Below, piece by piece: positions 9,044 through 18,981 of a stretch of DNA of 64,000 nucleotides. The position numbers and the translations under genes were made by a program. This stretch comes from Desulfococcus multivorans (GTDB lineage: Bacteria; Desulfobacterota; Desulfobacteria; Desulfobacterales; Desulfococcaceae). Within the stretch, counting starts at the first letter, position 1. Every line of letters begins with the position of its first letter. A model generated the notes under the pieces. That model saw nothing but the letters and a program-made list of their open reading frames with translations. It was not told the origin of the DNA and searched no databases. Location: contig NZ_CP015381.1 of the NCBI RefSeq assembly GCF_001854245.1, positions 1,360,001-1,424,000 on the forward strand, in the 5' to 3' direction.

Positions 9044-9871
9044 ATGAAGCGAAATTTTCACACTGGAGCGATCTTGGTGCTGGCGTTGTTGATGAGTTCG
9101 ATTGGGTCCTCGTGGGCGGCGGATATCGATCTGGCGAAAAAATCGACCATTGAACAAATCCTCCAGAAAGGCGAACTTCGGGTGGGCTTCGAGGCGGGCT
9201 ACATGCCGTTTGAAATGACCGACCAGAAGGGGGAATTCGTCGGCTTCGACATCGACATGGCCAAGATGATGGCCAAGGCCATGGGCGTGAAATTCGTTCC
9301 GGTCAACACTGCCTGGGACGGCATCATTCCTTCACTCATTACCGGGAAGTTCGATATCATCATGAGCGGCATGACCGTCACCCAGGAGCGAAATCTGAAA
9401 GTGAATTTTGCCGATCCTTATATCGTTGTCGGTCAGGCGATTTTGCTCAACAAAAAGCATGAAGGCGCTATAACCTCTTACAAGGATCTGAACGATTCCA
9501 AATACATCGTCACCTCCAAGCTCGGTACGACCGGCGAGCAGGCCGTGAAACGCTACATTCCCAAATGCACCTACAAATCCTTCGAGACCGAGACCGAGGC
9601 CGTTCTCGAGGTCATCAACGGCAAGGCCGATGCCTATGTTTACGATCAGCCCAACTGCGTTGTCATCATGGCACAACAAGGCAGCGGCAACCTGGTGTTT
9701 CTGGATGAGCCGTTTACCTATGAACCCCTGGCATGGGCTATCACCAAAGGTGATCCTGATTTTTTGAACTGGTTGAACAACTTCCTGCGGCAGGTCAAAA
9801 ACGACGGTCGATATGATCAGATTTACAACAAATGGATCAAAAGCACCGATTGGTACCAGAACGTGAAGTAA
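9044..9871 (+). CDS. Polar amino acid ABC transporter, periplasmic binding protein
   Basis: Captures a polar amino acid in the periplasm and delivers it to the membrane permease encoded next. The 275-aa protein begins with a signal peptide (hydrophobic residues 8-21, likely cut after SWA near residue 25), followed by a family 3 solute-binding domain with LRVGFEAGYMPFE and GFDIDMAK motifs. The ATG at 9044 is preferred to the in-frame TTG at 9038 because AAGGAGG (9031-9037) lies 6 nt before it. First gene of a binding protein-permease-ATPase operon. The exact amino acid (glutamine, glutamate or other) cannot be told from sequence alone. Confidence 0.93.
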   Translation: MKRNFHTGAILVLALLMSSIGSSWAADIDLAKKSTIEQILQKGELRVGFEAGYMPFEMTDQKGEFVGFDIDMAKMMAKAMGVKFVPVNTAWDGIIPSLITGKFDIIMSGMTVTQERNLKVNFADPYIVVGQAILLNKKHEGAITSYKDLNDSKYIVTSKLGTTGEQAVKRYIPKCTYKSFETETEAVLEVINGKADAYVYDQPNCVVIMAQQGSGNLVFLDEPFTYEPLAWAITKGDPDFLNWLNNFLRQVKNDGRYDQIYNKWIKSTDWYQNVK

Positions 9872-9981
9872 TTTCAGATCCTTTACAGGCTCGGACGTGT
9901 CTGTCGAGATTCAGGTCCGGAATTTCGCTATCCGGACCTGGGTTGTGATCAGCCGAAACCGCCCAAAAGAAAAACATATAG

Positions 9982-10992
9982 ATGAACTCAACCTTGACGC
10001 TTCAAAAGCTAAGGCAGAAAAGATCGTATTTTACATGGGCTACGGTATTTTTTTTGCTGTTGGCCGCCGCCATTGCCGGACTGTATTATGCCGCTGCCCA
10101 GATCGATTATGTGTGGCGCTGGTATCGAATCCCCAGATATTTTTATTACCAGGAAGACATTGAAATTCGATCGGAGATTGCCGGGGAGGTAACGGCCATA
10201 ACGTATGCGGGGGACGGTGTTTCCATCACCGTCAAGGGAGACAACGGGGAAGAAACCTATAGCGCTCCGACGCGGACCGTACAGGTCAGCGACGGCGATC
10301 TGATTTTTGTCGGCGACACGCTTGCCTCCTACAAAACGTGGAAGGTTGGCATTCTCCTGTTGGGGTTGTGGATTACCATCAAGGTCAGTCTGATCGCCAT
10401 TTTTTTCGGAATCCTGATCGGCGTGTTCGCCGGACTCGCCAGGATATCCACCAATCCCGCCTTGAAGTGGAGCGCCATTACATATATCGAACTGATCCGG
10501 GGATCGCCGTTACTGGTGCAGATTTTTATCTGGTATTTTGTTCTCGGAACGCTGATCAACACACTTCTCATCAAACAACAGGTCGGCATCACCATTCCGC
10601 CCCTGTGGTTCGGCGTTGCTGCCCTGGCATTTTTTACGGGCGCCTATGTCGCCGAGATGGTCCGCGCCGGCATTCAATCCATCCACCGCGGGCAGACCGA
10701 AGCGGCCCGATCCCTGGGGATGACTTATGGTCAGACAATGGTCCATGTCATCCTGCCTCAGGCCATGCGTCGTATACTGCCTCCCCTTGCCGGTCAATTC
10801 ATCAGCCTCATCAAGGATTCCTCGTTGCTGGGGATCATCGCCATACGGGAGCTCAGCAAAGCCACACGAGAGGTGGTAACCACCAGTTTGCAACCCTTCG
10901 AACTCTGGTTCGTGTGCGCTCTTCTTTATCTTGTTCTCACCTTTTCGCTTTCCATGTGGGTGCAGTATCTGGAAAGGAGGACCCTGGTATAG
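9982..10992 (+). CDS. Polar amino acid ABC transporter permease with an extra periplasmic domain
   Basis: Membrane channel of the importer. The C-terminal part (about 115-336) is a normal HisM/GlnP-type permease, including the ATPase-contact EAA loop around [12 protein letters not shown] near residue 240. A membrane helix near 18-38 is followed by a segment of about 75 residues (40-115) rich in beta-type residues that is absent from ordinary permeases of about 220 aa; it should lie outside the membrane. The stop TAG shares its last base with the GTG start of the ATPase gene, so coupling is likely. The start ATG at 9982 has only a weak ribosome site. Confidence 0.9.
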   Translation: MNSTLTLQKLRQKRSYFTWATVFFLLLAAAIAGLYYAAAQIDYVWRWYRIPRYFYYQEDIEIRSEIAGEVTAITYAGDGVSITVKGDNGEETYSAPTRTVQVSDGDLIFVGDTLASYKTWKVGILLLGLWITIKVSLIAIFFGILIGVFAGLARISTNPALKWSAITYIELIRGSPLLVQIFIWYFVLGTLINTLLIKQQVGITIPPLWFGVAALAFFTGAYVAEMVRAGIQSIHRGQTEAARSLGMTYGQTMVHVILPQAMRRILPPLAGQFISLIKDSSLLGIIAIRELSKATREVVTTSLQPFELWFVCALLYLVLTFSLSMWVQYLERRTLV

Positions 10993-11723
10993 TGATTGAT
11001 GTCAGGAATATATCGAAAACCTTTATCGTTCCCCATGAGGTCCGCGCATTGGTCGATGTCTCGAACACGGTCAAAGCAGGGGAAGTCGTGGTGGTCATCG
11101 GTCCGTCGGGATCCGGCAAGAGTACGTTCATTCGTTGCCTGAACCACCTGGAGGTTCCGGACGAGGGGCATATTTTCATTGACGGTGTCGATATTCTGGA
11201 TCCCAAAACCGACATTAATAAGGTTCGCACGGAGGTCGGCATGGTGTTTCAGTCCTTTAACCTCTTCCCCCATAAGACCGTATTGGAGAATGTCACTCTG
11301 GCCCAACGAGTGGTCCGGAAGCGCGGGAAGGAGGAAGCGCTCGACCGGGCCATGATCCTCCTTAAAAAAGTCGGGATCCAGGACAAGGCCAACGTCTACC
11401 CGGATCAACTTTCCGGAGGACAGCAACAGCGGGTCGCTATCGCCCGGGCACTGGCCATGGACCCTAAGATCATGCTTTTCGACGAACCGACATCGGCATT
11501 GGATCCTGAGATGATCGGCGAGGTGCTGGATGTCATGAAGACCCTGGCCAGGGAAGGTATGACCATGGTGGTGGTGACCCATGAGATGGGGTTTGCACGG
11601 GAGGTGGCCGATCGAGTCATCTTCATGGATCACGGTGCCGTCGTTGAGGAAGGGACCCCCGAGCATTTCTTCAGGAATCCGACCCACGATCGGACCAAGC
11701 TCTTTTTAAGCCAGATACTCTGA
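10992..11723 (+). CDS. Polar amino acid ABC transporter ATPase (GlnQ-like)
   Basis: Cytosolic ATPase powering the importer, 243 aa, the usual family length. Walker A is GPSGSGKST, the ABC signature is LSGGQQQR and Walker B is [12 protein letters not shown], followed by the switch His in VTHEMGFA. The GTG start at 10992 is chosen because it overlaps the permease stop by one base (TAGTG), has GGAGG at 10976-10980, and the protein begins with the usual [10 protein letters not shown] lead-in. The frame is open much further upstream, but that part is an out-of-frame reading of the permease gene. Confidence 0.94.
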   Translation: MIDVRNISKTFIVPHEVRALVDVSNTVKAGEVVVVIGPSGSGKSTFIRCLNHLEVPDEGHIFIDGVDILDPKTDINKVRTEVGMVFQSFNLFPHKTVLENVTLAQRVVRKRGKEEALDRAMILLKKVGIQDKANVYPDQLSGGQQQRVAIARALAMDPKIMLFDEPTSALDPEMIGEVLDVMKTLAREGMTMVVVTHEMGFAREVADRVIFMDHGAVVEEGTPEHFFRNPTHDRTKLFLSQIL

Positions 11724-11738
11724 TAAGAAACGATATGG

Positions 11739-11755
11739 CGGCGCGATGAGCGCCG
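11739..11755 (+). terminator. Hairpin after the ABC transporter operon
   Basis: A GC stem CGGCGC / GCGCCG with a 5-nt loop lies 15 nt after the ATPase stop. No T-tract follows, so it may end transcription poorly or only protect the mRNA. Confidence 0.35.
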
Positions 11756-11950
11756 ATGCCCGTTCATATTTCACCAGGATCCATTGAACTCTGCTACCCG
11801 AGGAGAAAGCCGCTTTGTTTTATGGGATCCGGCCATGTTTGTCTTGACGACATTCGACGTTTATTTTGTTGATGCCGAGGACCTGCCTCCCGGATGGATG
11901 AGGCGGGAAGCAAAGCCCTTTTCAAACCACAAACCCGGAGGAGAACCGAT

Positions 11951-12628
11951 ATGTATGTTGGCAGGGTCATGCATACAGATCTCGTTACCGTGACGCCGGA
12001 AACGCCCGTCGCCGAGGCGCGGGACATTCTCGTCGAAAAAAGTATCGACCATCTTTTGGTGGTCGATAAAAAAGGCCGTCTCAAAGGGATCATTTCCGAC
12101 AGGGATATCAAGCAGAGTTGGGCCTCTCCGGCGACTTCCCTCAGCGTCCATGAACTGAATTACCTTCTAAGCCGCCTGACCGTCGATATGGTGATGATCC
12201 GAAAAATTATTTCTATTTCACCCGACACCACCATCGAGCGGGCGGCTCTTCTCATGCAGGAGAATCGAATTCGGTCGCTGCCGGTCATGGAAGACGATCG
12301 ACTGGTGGGGATCATCACCACGACCGATGTCATGGGCGTGCTCCTGTCGGCCATCGGTATCGATCAGGATAGCCGACGGTTCGTCGTGCTTGTCGACCGG
12401 GACCGCATCGGGAGCGTCGCGGAGATCACGAATATCCTGAAAGAGAAGAAGGTCAACATTTTAAGCCTTTTTGCATGGCCGGACAAGGGGGTCCCGGGGG
12501 TGTATCACCTGGTGATGCGGGTGCCTTCGGCAGACGGCGACCGTGCCGTTTCGGCCCTGACGACCGGAGGGTTTAAGGTGTTGACCGGATACGTAAAGGA
12601 TATCACTCCCTATCTGCCGTCTCCATGA
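11951..12628 (+). CDS. CBS-CBS-ACT domain protein (AcuB-like)
   Basis: A 225-aa cytosolic protein with two CBS domains (about 1-60 and 75-135), which in this family bind adenine nucleotides, and a C-terminal ACT domain (about 140-190; VDRDRIGSVAEITNILKEK), which usually binds small ligands such as amino acids. The layout matches AcuB-type proteins. ATG 11951 is preferred because GGAGGAG lies just upstream; the longer open frame from 11894 lacks a site. A sensing role is inferred, and the partner protein is not evident. It sits between the amino acid transporter and the dismutase. Confidence 0.85.
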   Translation: MYVGRVMHTDLVTVTPETPVAEARDILVEKSIDHLLVVDKKGRLKGIISDRDIKQSWASPATSLSVHELNYLLSRLTVDMVMIRKIISISPDTTIERAALLMQENRIRSLPVMEDDRLVGIITTTDVMGVLLSAIGIDQDSRRFVVLVDRDRIGSVAEITNILKEKKVNILSLFAWPDKGVPGVYHLVMRVPSADGDRAVSALTTGGFKVLTGYVKDITPYLPSP

Positions 12629-12678
12629 ATGTCGTCCGTGTCGCGATTCATCACTACCCCCATTCAAGAGAGGAGATT

Positions 12679-13368
12679 ATGAAAAGAAGAGAATTTATAA
12701 AAGTTTCAGTAGGTTTAGGGGCGATCGCAACACTTCAGATGGCCGGCATCAGCTGCAGTGAAAAGCGTGCCGGCGGATCGGTGTCCCTGCCTCCGTTGCC
12801 TTACAAGGCGGATGCGTTGGCGCCCGGTATTTCCGCAAGGACGATGTCTTTCCATTACGGCAAGCACCATCGCGGCTATGTTGACAAACTCAATACACTT
12901 ATCCGCGAAACGTCGCTTGCGAACCTCCCGATCGAGGAGATCATCCGGAAAACCCACGGAAAGACGGACCAGATCGCGGTGTTTAACAATGCGGCCCAGG
13001 TTTACAACCATACCTTTTATTGGAACAGCATGATTCCCGGTGGGGGCGGAAAACCCAGGGGAATCCTTGCCGACAGGATCGACGCGGCTTTCGGTGGTTA
13101 TGATCAGTTCGTTCAAGAATTTACGAACGTGGCGGCCTCACAGTTCGGAAGCGGCTGGGCGTGGCTGGTCCAGGACGAAGCGTCATTGAAGATCGTGGGG
13201 ACATCCAACGCCGATACGCCCATTACGGCAGGGATGAAGCCGCTTTTGGTCATTGACGTATGGGAGCATGCCTATTATCTGGATTATCAGAATCGCCGGA
13301 AGGAGTATATCACGGCTTACCTGAACGACCTGGTCAACTGGAGCTTCGCTGAAAAAAATCTCGTATAA
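12679..13368 (+). CDS. Exported iron-type superoxide dismutase, Tat-type lipoprotein
   Basis: Dismutates superoxide. The catalytic part (about 38-229) keeps all four metal ligands: His in SFHYGKHH, His in YNHTFYW, and Asp and His in DVWEHAYY. The Gln in NNAAQVYNHTF is the Fe-type marker. In front is a 26-residue leader starting MKRREFIKV, which fits a twin-arginine signal, and MAGISC, which fits a lipobox with Cys26 as anchor. The start has AGAGGAG upstream; the open frame extends to 12625 without signal-like sequence. Export means the enzyme would guard the periplasm or outer surface of an anaerobe. A strong terminator follows. Confidence 0.9.
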   Translation: MKRREFIKVSVGLGAIATLQMAGISCSEKRAGGSVSLPPLPYKADALAPGISARTMSFHYGKHHRGYVDKLNTLIRETSLANLPIEEIIRKTHGKTDQIAVFNNAAQVYNHTFYWNSMIPGGGGKPRGILADRIDAAFGGYDQFVQEFTNVAASQFGSGWAWLVQDEASLKIVGTSNADTPITAGMKPLLVIDVWEHAYYLDYQNRRKEYITAYLNDLVNWSFAEKNLV

Positions 13369-13390
13369 TCGACCGATGACACAGCTGATT

Positions 13391-13425
13391 AAAAAGGCAG
13401 GGCCCAAGGCTTTGCCTTTTTCCTT
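13391..13425 (+). terminator. Rho-independent terminator after the dismutase gene
   Basis: Stem AAAAAGGCA / TGCCTTTTT with a 13-nt loop, running into TCCTTTTC, 20 nt after the stop codon. The A-rich and T-rich arms make it potentially usable on both strands. Confidence 0.8.
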
Positions 13426-13548
13426 TTCAGCTGGGTTGTTAAACATTCAAGGTGGTCTTCCTGAAAACATCTTGCTCTTAGAGGAAATCAGAGAAACACC
13501 GGATAAGCGGGAACTGTGCTTTCCGGAATTTCGGCAGCAGGTTGCGGA

Positions 13549-16500
13549 ATGAGACTTAAAAAAATGGAACTTGTCGGTTTCAAATCCTTTGGTGAGAAAT
13601 CGGTGATCGCTTTCCCGCCGGGAATTTCCGCCATCGTCGGTCCCAACGGTTGCGGCAAGAGCAACATTGTCGACGCCCTGCGGTGGGCCATGGGTGAAAT
13701 GAGCGTCAAGCAGCTGCGCGGCAAATCGATGGAGGATATCATTTTCGCTGGTGCGAACGGCAGGCCTCCAATGAACCTGGCCGAGGTTTCCCTGACGCTT
13801 TCCAATGAAAACGGGACGGCTCCTGAAGCGTTCAAACATTTTTCGGAGATCATGTTGACGCGCCGCCTCTACCGTTCCGGGGAAAGTCTCTACATGATCA
13901 ACCGTCAGCCCTGCCGTCTGAAGGATATCCACAATATCTTTCTGGGCAGTGGAATGGGCGCGAAATCCTATGCCGTGATTCAACAGGGCAATATCGGTGC
14001 CATCACGGATGCAGGTCCTGAGGAACGACGCTTTTTCATCGAGGAAGCGGCGGGCGTCACCCGATACAAGCAGCGAAAAAAAGAGACCCTCAGAAAGTTG
14101 GATGCCACCCATCAGAACCTGTTGCGGGTTCGGGACATCGTGTCCGAGGTCGAACGTCAGATGAAAGGCCTCGACCGGCAGGCCAGGAAGGCCGAGCAGT
14201 ACCGAAAATATCAGGAAAAGATTCGAATTCTCGACTTGCATCTGTCCATCACAGCGTACGATGGATATTCAGAGCGGATCAAGCAAAACGACGACCGCCT
14301 CAGGGGCCTGAAGGATGCCGACATCGCGTATACCACCCGCTTGAACCGATTGAATGCGGCTGTGGAGGAGATCAAGCTTCGGCGGTCGCGCAAAAATCAG
14401 GAGATCTCGACACAGCGATCCCATAAATTCGAGCTCCAACGTCGTATCGATCGCGCAGAGAGTGACCTGAGCCATCGCAAGAACGAGATCGATCGCCTGA
14501 TCCAGGAGGCTGTAAATCTGAGAAAGCTTTACGGGGAACTGGCGTCTAAAAATCAAAAAATCATTGAGGAACGGACGACGGTCGATCAACACAACCAGGC
14601 GCTTCGCGAAGAGATCGCACAGATAAAGGATTTGTTGACACAGGAAGAGAAAGGTGCGCTGGCGGTCCGCAACCGGCTCGCGGAACTTCGGGAGGCTGAG
14701 GCCCGGTGTAAAAATCATCTGATGACGGTCGTGGGAGAAGAAGCCAAATTTCAAAACATCTGCCGGAACGCCCTCCATAACCAGGAACATTTGAAGCGGC
14801 GCTTGAGAAAAATAGATGAGGACGAGGCGCTGGCGTCATCCCGACTCAAAGAGATCGAAACTCAGGCAACCCGGATTCAGGAGTCGCTTTCCCTTTCCCG
14901 GAGCGAGATTGGATCCCGGGATCAAAGAATCCTTGAAATCCGTGCATGTATCGACGCGGGGAATCGCACGCTTTCCGATCAGGTCAAGCGCGTTCAAGCG
15001 CTTGAGTACGATCGACATCACACGCATTCCCGGCATGCGGCGCTCAAGAAGATGGCGGAAAATTACGAATGGTATCGGGACGGTGTTAAAACCATCATGA
15101 CGGGTGCCGATCCATCAGAGATTCTTGGCCTGATTGCCGACGTCATCGATCCATCGGCGGGTGTCATACCGGCGATCGAGGCTGTTTTAGGGGAAGCCCT
15201 CGAGTATGTTCTCGTCAGGGACGCCGAAGTCGGCGGTGCGGCCATCGATCGCTTACGGGAGGAAAACGCCGGTCGGGGCGGTTTCGTCCCGGTTGCCGCC
15301 CTGCGTCAGCCGGATTCATGTCTTCCCGGCGAAACGCCAAACCTGTTATTGAATCACCTCAAGGCTAAATCCGGCTTTGAGGATGTCGTTCACAGTCTTC
15401 TGGGGAACGTGGTGCTGACGGATTCCCTGGAAGCGGCGATAGAAAGCCATCGCCGAAATGGAAACGGCGCCACCTTTGTCACCCGGGAAGGCGATGTGGT
15501 TTCCCATCACGGGGTAATGATCGGTGGCAGCAGCGACCGCCTCTCGGGCATCCTGATGAAGAAGCAGGAGATGAGCGCTCTGGAAGGTCGCCTCACTGAA
15601 CTGAATGATGCGCTGGCCGACGCCCGGACCGTCCAGGAGACATTGGAAATCCGGGTCAGAGATTTAGAGAAAAATCTCCATCTGGAAACCGAGGAGAAAA
15701 ACGAAGCCGTGAAGGCAGCCTTTGAGGCTGAGAAATCCCTGATCAAAGTGACGGAGACGTTGAAGCATGCCGGTCAAACGTTGGAACGCCTGCGAATGGA
15801 GCAGGATCAACTTCTGGAAGAGTCGGATCATATTGACGAAGAGATGCGTCGCTGTCATACGGCGTTGTCCCGCACTACGGAAGCGGTCAAGGCCGCTCAA
15901 GCGGAGGTGGTCGATATCGAACGGGACACCGCGGCCGTTTCATCGGATTTCGAAGGGGTCGAAGCGAGAATTGTCGATGTCAAACTTCGCTTGACGGCAC
16001 GGACGGCGGCAATGGAAAATGGTCTCAATGCCGCTCGACGCTTGAAGGAATTTCAGGCCGACGGAGACATTCGGCTGGAGCAATTGCTGAAGGATATCGA
16101 AATCAAGGAAGGGAAGCGCCGAGAGATGAAAGCCGGTCTGGCGACGCTGGAATCGTCCTTACAGGGTCTGCATGAGGAGATCCGGCGTTTGGATGAGGTG
16201 CTGAAAAGCAGCGAAGCGGATTACGAGGAGACCGAAGCCCTCCTGAGAGCACGCGGTGATTTGATTTCAGAGGTGCAGGGTTTGCGAAATGAGACCGTCG
16301 ACAAGATTCGGACGATTGAGATGGAACAGTCTCAGCTTCATATCAAGCGGGAGACCGTCGAAAGCCGAGTGGCGGAGCGTTACCAACGTCCTCTGGCAGC
16401 CTTTCGTCCCGAACTCGCCGATCTTGATTTGGGTCGCGGCATGACCGTGGACGAAACGGCGGCGGCCCTTGAGGAACTCCGACGGAAGTTGGAGCGGATC

Positions 16501-17112
16501 GGGGATGTCCATTTGGGGGCCATCGATGAATACAAGGCACTCACCGAACGGCATGAATTTCTGAAGACGCAGCAGGCGGATCTTGTAAAGGCCGTGGATG
16601 ACCTTCATAAGGTGATCCGAAAAATCAACCGGGTTTCCCAGGACAAATTTCTGGATACTTTCGCCAGGATCAACGAAAAGCTGGAAGAGGTCTTCCCACG
16701 CCTCTTTTCAGGCGGTTCCGCCAGGCTGATCCTGACGGAACCGAACGATCCGCTGGAGACCGGCGTAGAATTCATGGTGCATCCTCCGGGGAAGAAGCTG
16801 ACCCGATTGACGTTGCTGTCCGGCGGAGAGAAGGCCTTGTCGGCCATTGCCTTCGTGTTTTCCATTTTTCTGATCAAACCGGCGTCCTTCTGCATCATGG
16901 ACGAGATTGACGCCCCCCTGGACGAGGCCAATGTTTATCGTTTCAACGAACTTCTCAGGATCATCGGTGAAAATTCACAGATCATTATGATCACCCATAA
17001 AAAGAAAAGCATGGAATTTGCCGATACCTTATTTGGTATCACCATGGAGCAAAAAGGTGTCTCAAGGATCGTTTCGGTCAATCTGGAAGGCCAGGCAGCA
17101 CCGTTCAACTGA
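13549..17112 (+). CDS. smc: Chromosome segregation ATPase SMC
   Basis: Forms the condensin ring that organises and segregates the chromosome. At 1187 aa it has the family length. Order: N-terminal ATPase half with Walker A GPNGCGKSN (31-39), a first coiled coil (about 165-500), a hinge (about 510-670, with glycine-rich GRGGFVPVAAL), a second coiled coil, and the C-terminal half with signature LSGGEKALSA and Walker B FCIMDEIDAPLD. ATG 13549 is preferred because the conserved MRLKKMELVGFKSF start is there; an in-frame ATG 33 nt upstream is possible. ftsY follows after 170 nt. No scpA/scpB nearby. Confidence 0.97.
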   Translation: MRLKKMELVGFKSFGEKSVIAFPPGISAIVGPNGCGKSNIVDALRWAMGEMSVKQLRGKSMEDIIFAGANGRPPMNLAEVSLTLSNENGTAPEAFKHFSEIMLTRRLYRSGESLYMINRQPCRLKDIHNIFLGSGMGAKSYAVIQQGNIGAITDAGPEERRFFIEEAAGVTRYKQRKKETLRKLDATHQNLLRVRDIVSEVERQMKGLDRQARKAEQYRKYQEKIRILDLHLSITAYDGYSERIKQNDDRLRGLKDADIAYTTRLNRLNAAVEEIKLRRSRKNQEISTQRSHKFELQRRIDRAESDLSHRKNEIDRLIQEAVNLRKLYGELASKNQKIIEERTTVDQHNQALREEIAQIKDLLTQEEKGALAVRNRLAELREAEARCKNHLMTVVGEEAKFQNICRNALHNQEHLKRRLRKIDEDEALASSRLKEIETQATRIQESLSLSRSEIGSRDQRILEIRACIDAGNRTLSDQVKRVQALEYDRHHTHSRHAALKKMAENYEWYRDGVKTIMTGADPSEILGLIADVIDPSAGVIPAIEAVLGEALEYVLVRDAEVGGAAIDRLREENAGRGGFVPVAALRQPDSCLPGETPNLLLNHLKAKSGFEDVVHSLLGNVVLTDSLEAAIESHRRNGNGATFVTREGDVVSHHGVMIGGSSDRLSGILMKKQEMSALEGRLTELNDALADARTVQETLEIRVRDLEKNLHLETEEKNEAVKAAFEAEKSLIKVTETLKHAGQTLERLRMEQDQLLEESDHIDEEMRRCHTALSRTTEAVKAAQAEVVDIERDTAAVSSDFEGVEARIVDVKLRLTARTAAMENGLNAARRLKEFQADGDIRLEQLLKDIEIKEGKRREMKAGLATLESSLQGLHEEIRRLDEVLKSSEADYEETEALLRARGDLISEVQGLRNETVDKIRTIEMEQSQLHIKRETVESRVAERYQRPLAAFRPELADLDLGRGMTVDETAAALEELRRKLERIGDVHLGAIDEYKALTERHEFLKTQQADLVKAVDDLHKVIRKINRVSQDKFLDTFARINEKLEEVFPRLFSGGSARLILTEPNDPLETGVEFMVHPPGKKLTRLTLLSGGEKALSAIAFVFSIFLIKPASFCIMDEIDAPLDEANVYRFNELLRIIGENSQIIMITHKKKSMEFADTLFGITMEQKGVSRIVSVNLEGQAAPFN

Positions 17113-17227
17113 ACGTCCTTTCCGGCGCCGAGACCGCCGGCATGTCTGAGCGGCGCACTTTCAGGCATGGACTCAGAGAGCGCCGCCATCGGAATATGCC
17201 GCGCCGGTACCGGCGTCCGCCGAGGAT

Positions 17228-17267
17228 ATCGTCAATAAATCAAGAAAGACATCGTCAATAAATCAAG
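17228..17267 (+). repeat. 17-bp direct repeat in front of ftsY
   Basis: ATCGTCAATAAATCAAG occurs exactly at 17228-17244 and 17251-17267, 23 bp apart. The second copy runs into the AAGGAGG site before ftsY. It may be a duplication or a leader feature; no function is assigned. Confidence 0.7.
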
Positions 17268-17284
17268 GAGGATCGCGTCTGACC

Positions 17285-18358
17285 ATGGGATGGTTTAAAA
17301 AGAAAAACAAGCAGGATCAAAAGGACGAAACAACGTCCAGGCCCGTTGAAGGCCAAGCTGATGAGATCGAAAATCGTCATTCACGTGCGGATGTTTCATC
17401 TCCGGATCACCGGGACTGCGACCCATCGGATGAGGATGCCGGGAGAAAAAAATCAAAGGGATTTTTTCGGCAGTTGAAACGGGGACTCTCCAAAACCCGG
17501 GATGTTCTCACTACCGATATCGACGAGTTGTTTCGCGGCAGGAAAAAGCTGGATGCGGATCTTCTTGAAGAGATTGAGGAACTCTTGATCACATCGGATA
17601 TGGGGGTTGAGACAACCATGACGCTCATCGATCGGATTTCCAAAAAATCAGGAGGGATATCCAACGCCAAAGAGTTGAAGGCGGTCTTGAAGGCCGAGGT
17701 CTGCGCCTTGATGGCCAAGCCCGCTCCGGCAACAGCCTCTCCTCGAAAACCCCATGTCATTATGGTGGTGGGCGTCAACGGCGTCGGAAAGACGACGACA
17801 ATCGGAAAACTGGCTGCCCGATTCGCCGGCGAAGGCAAGGGGGTCATTATCGGTGCGGCAGACACCTTTCGGGCGGCGGCCGTTGAACAACTGACGATTT
17901 GGGCCGAGCGGGCGGGGGTGGATATTGTGAAACATCGAGACAACGCCGACCCGGCGGCCGTGGCTTTCGACAGCGTCGAGGCGGCAACGGCCAGGGGAAA
18001 GGATATTGTCATTATCGATACGGCCGGGCGACTTCATACCAAAGTCAATCTTATGGAGGAACTCAAGAAAATCAAGCGTGCCGTCGCCAAGAAACTCCCC
18101 GACGCACCCCATGACATCTACCTCGTCATCGATGCCACAACCGGCCAGAACGCCCTGTCCCAGGCAAAGCTTTTCAACGATTCCATGGGAATCACCGGTT
18201 TGATACTGACGAAGCTGGACGGCACCGCCAAAGGCGGGGTCGTGATCGGTATCTGCAACACCCTGGATATTCCCCTGACCTATATCGGGGTTGGCGAAGG
18301 CGTGGATGACCTGCAAAAATTCGATCCCGAACAATATGCAGAGGCGCTCTTTAGTTGA
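17285..18358 (+). CDS. ftsY: Signal recognition particle receptor FtsY
   Basis: Membrane-associated GTPase that receives SRP-ribosome complexes and hands nascent membrane proteins to the translocon. The 357-aa protein has a short charged A region (1-60), an N domain (about 60-150) and a GTPase G domain with G1 [19 protein letters not shown] and [10 protein letters not shown]. The ATG at 17285 is 13 nt after AAGGAGG, a rather long spacing. It follows smc on the same strand, and a separate promoter for HU follows. Confidence 0.96.
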   Translation: MGWFKKKNKQDQKDETTSRPVEGQADEIENRHSRADVSSPDHRDCDPSDEDAGRKKSKGFFRQLKRGLSKTRDVLTTDIDELFRGRKKLDADLLEEIEELLITSDMGVETTMTLIDRISKKSGGISNAKELKAVLKAEVCALMAKPAPATASPRKPHVIMVVGVNGVGKTTTIGKLAARFAGEGKGVIIGAADTFRAAAVEQLTIWAERAGVDIVKHRDNADPAAVAFDSVEAATARGKDIVIIDTAGRLHTKVNLMEELKKIKRAVAKKLPDAPHDIYLVIDATTGQNALSQAKLFNDSMGITGLILTKLDGTAKGGVVIGICNTLDIPLTYIGVGEGVDDLQKFDPEQYAEALFS

Positions 18359-18456
18359 TATTCAAGAATTTGTAAGCCATGATTGTTGTAAATCCTTAGG
18401 CGAAGGCGATCCATAGACAAGAAGTTGAAAAAAGTGTTGATTGAAGCGGTTTTAGG

Positions 18457-18485
18457 TTGACAACCCCAACAAGCTACTGTATTCA
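18457..18485 (+). promoter_or_regulatory. Sigma70-like promoter for the HU gene
   Basis: TTGACA (18457-18462), 17-nt spacer, TATTCA (18480-18485), about 75 nt before the HU start codon and after the ftsY stop. Confidence 0.62.
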
Positions 18486-18561
18486 GCTGACAATTGCAGT
18501 GCTTAAATGAAACGGCGGACAAGACGGTGTTCAATCAACACGGGGGGCAAGGAGACAGCAC

Positions 18562-18834
18562 ATGACAAAAGCGGATTTGATCGAAAAAATTGCTGAGGAT
18601 ACCGGTATCTCTAAAGCAATGGCGGCAAAGGCTCTGGAGTCGTTCATCGAGGGTATCGGTCAGGCCCTCAAAAAAAAGGACGGGAAGGTGACCCTGGTTG
18701 GATTCGGCAGCTTTTCCAAGATCCGACGGAAAGCCCGGAAGGGCCGCAATCCACAGACCGGCGAGGCGATCCGAATCAAGGCCTGCAACGTCGTGAAATT
18801 CCGGCCCGGCAAAAAACTCAAGGACGCCGTTTGA
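18562..18834 (+). CDS. DNA-binding protein HU
   Basis: A 90-aa histone-like protein that bends and compacts DNA. It has the HU/IHF fold: MTKADLIEKIAEDTGISK start, VTLVGFGSFSKIRRKAR core, and the RNPQTGE beta-arm tip with the conserved proline. GFGSF and the C-terminal FRPGKKLKDAV fit HU more than IHF, though the two are close relatives. An AAGGAG site lies 9 nt upstream. A dedicated promoter and a short 3' hairpin suggest a single-gene transcript. Confidence 0.93.
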   Translation: MTKADLIEKIAEDTGISKAMAAKALESFIEGIGQALKKKDGKVTLVGFGSFSKIRRKARKGRNPQTGEAIRIKACNVVKFRPGKKLKDAV

Positions 18835-18878
18835 CGACATAAAGAACGGAGAAGGGTTTATAGAGACACCGAAATTCC

Positions 18879-18908
18879 AAGAACGACCCAATAAAGAACG
18901 ACCCAATA
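18879..18908. repeat. Tandem 15-bp duplication
   Basis: AAGAACGACCCAATA occurs twice head to tail (18879-18893 and 18894-18908) between HU and the HU terminator hairpin. It looks like a simple replication-slippage duplication. Confidence 0.8.
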
Positions 18909-18934
18909 AAGATCAGAAGCTTTCCCCAGCAGGT

Positions 18935-18965
18935 GTGCCTGTCCGAACATCAGCCCGACAGGCAC
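18935..18965 (+). terminator. Hairpin downstream of HU
   Basis: Perfect 9-bp stem GTGCCTGTC / GACAGGCAC with a 13-nt loop, followed by the T-rich TTGTCTTG. It lies between the convergent HU and acyP genes; the T-tract is weak. Confidence 0.55.
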
Positions 18966-18981
18966 TTGTCTTGAATATTCG

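Noticed and set aside
18879-18908. Possible CRISPR-like repeat
   Set aside because: Only two units, directly adjacent with no spacer; a simple tandem duplication.
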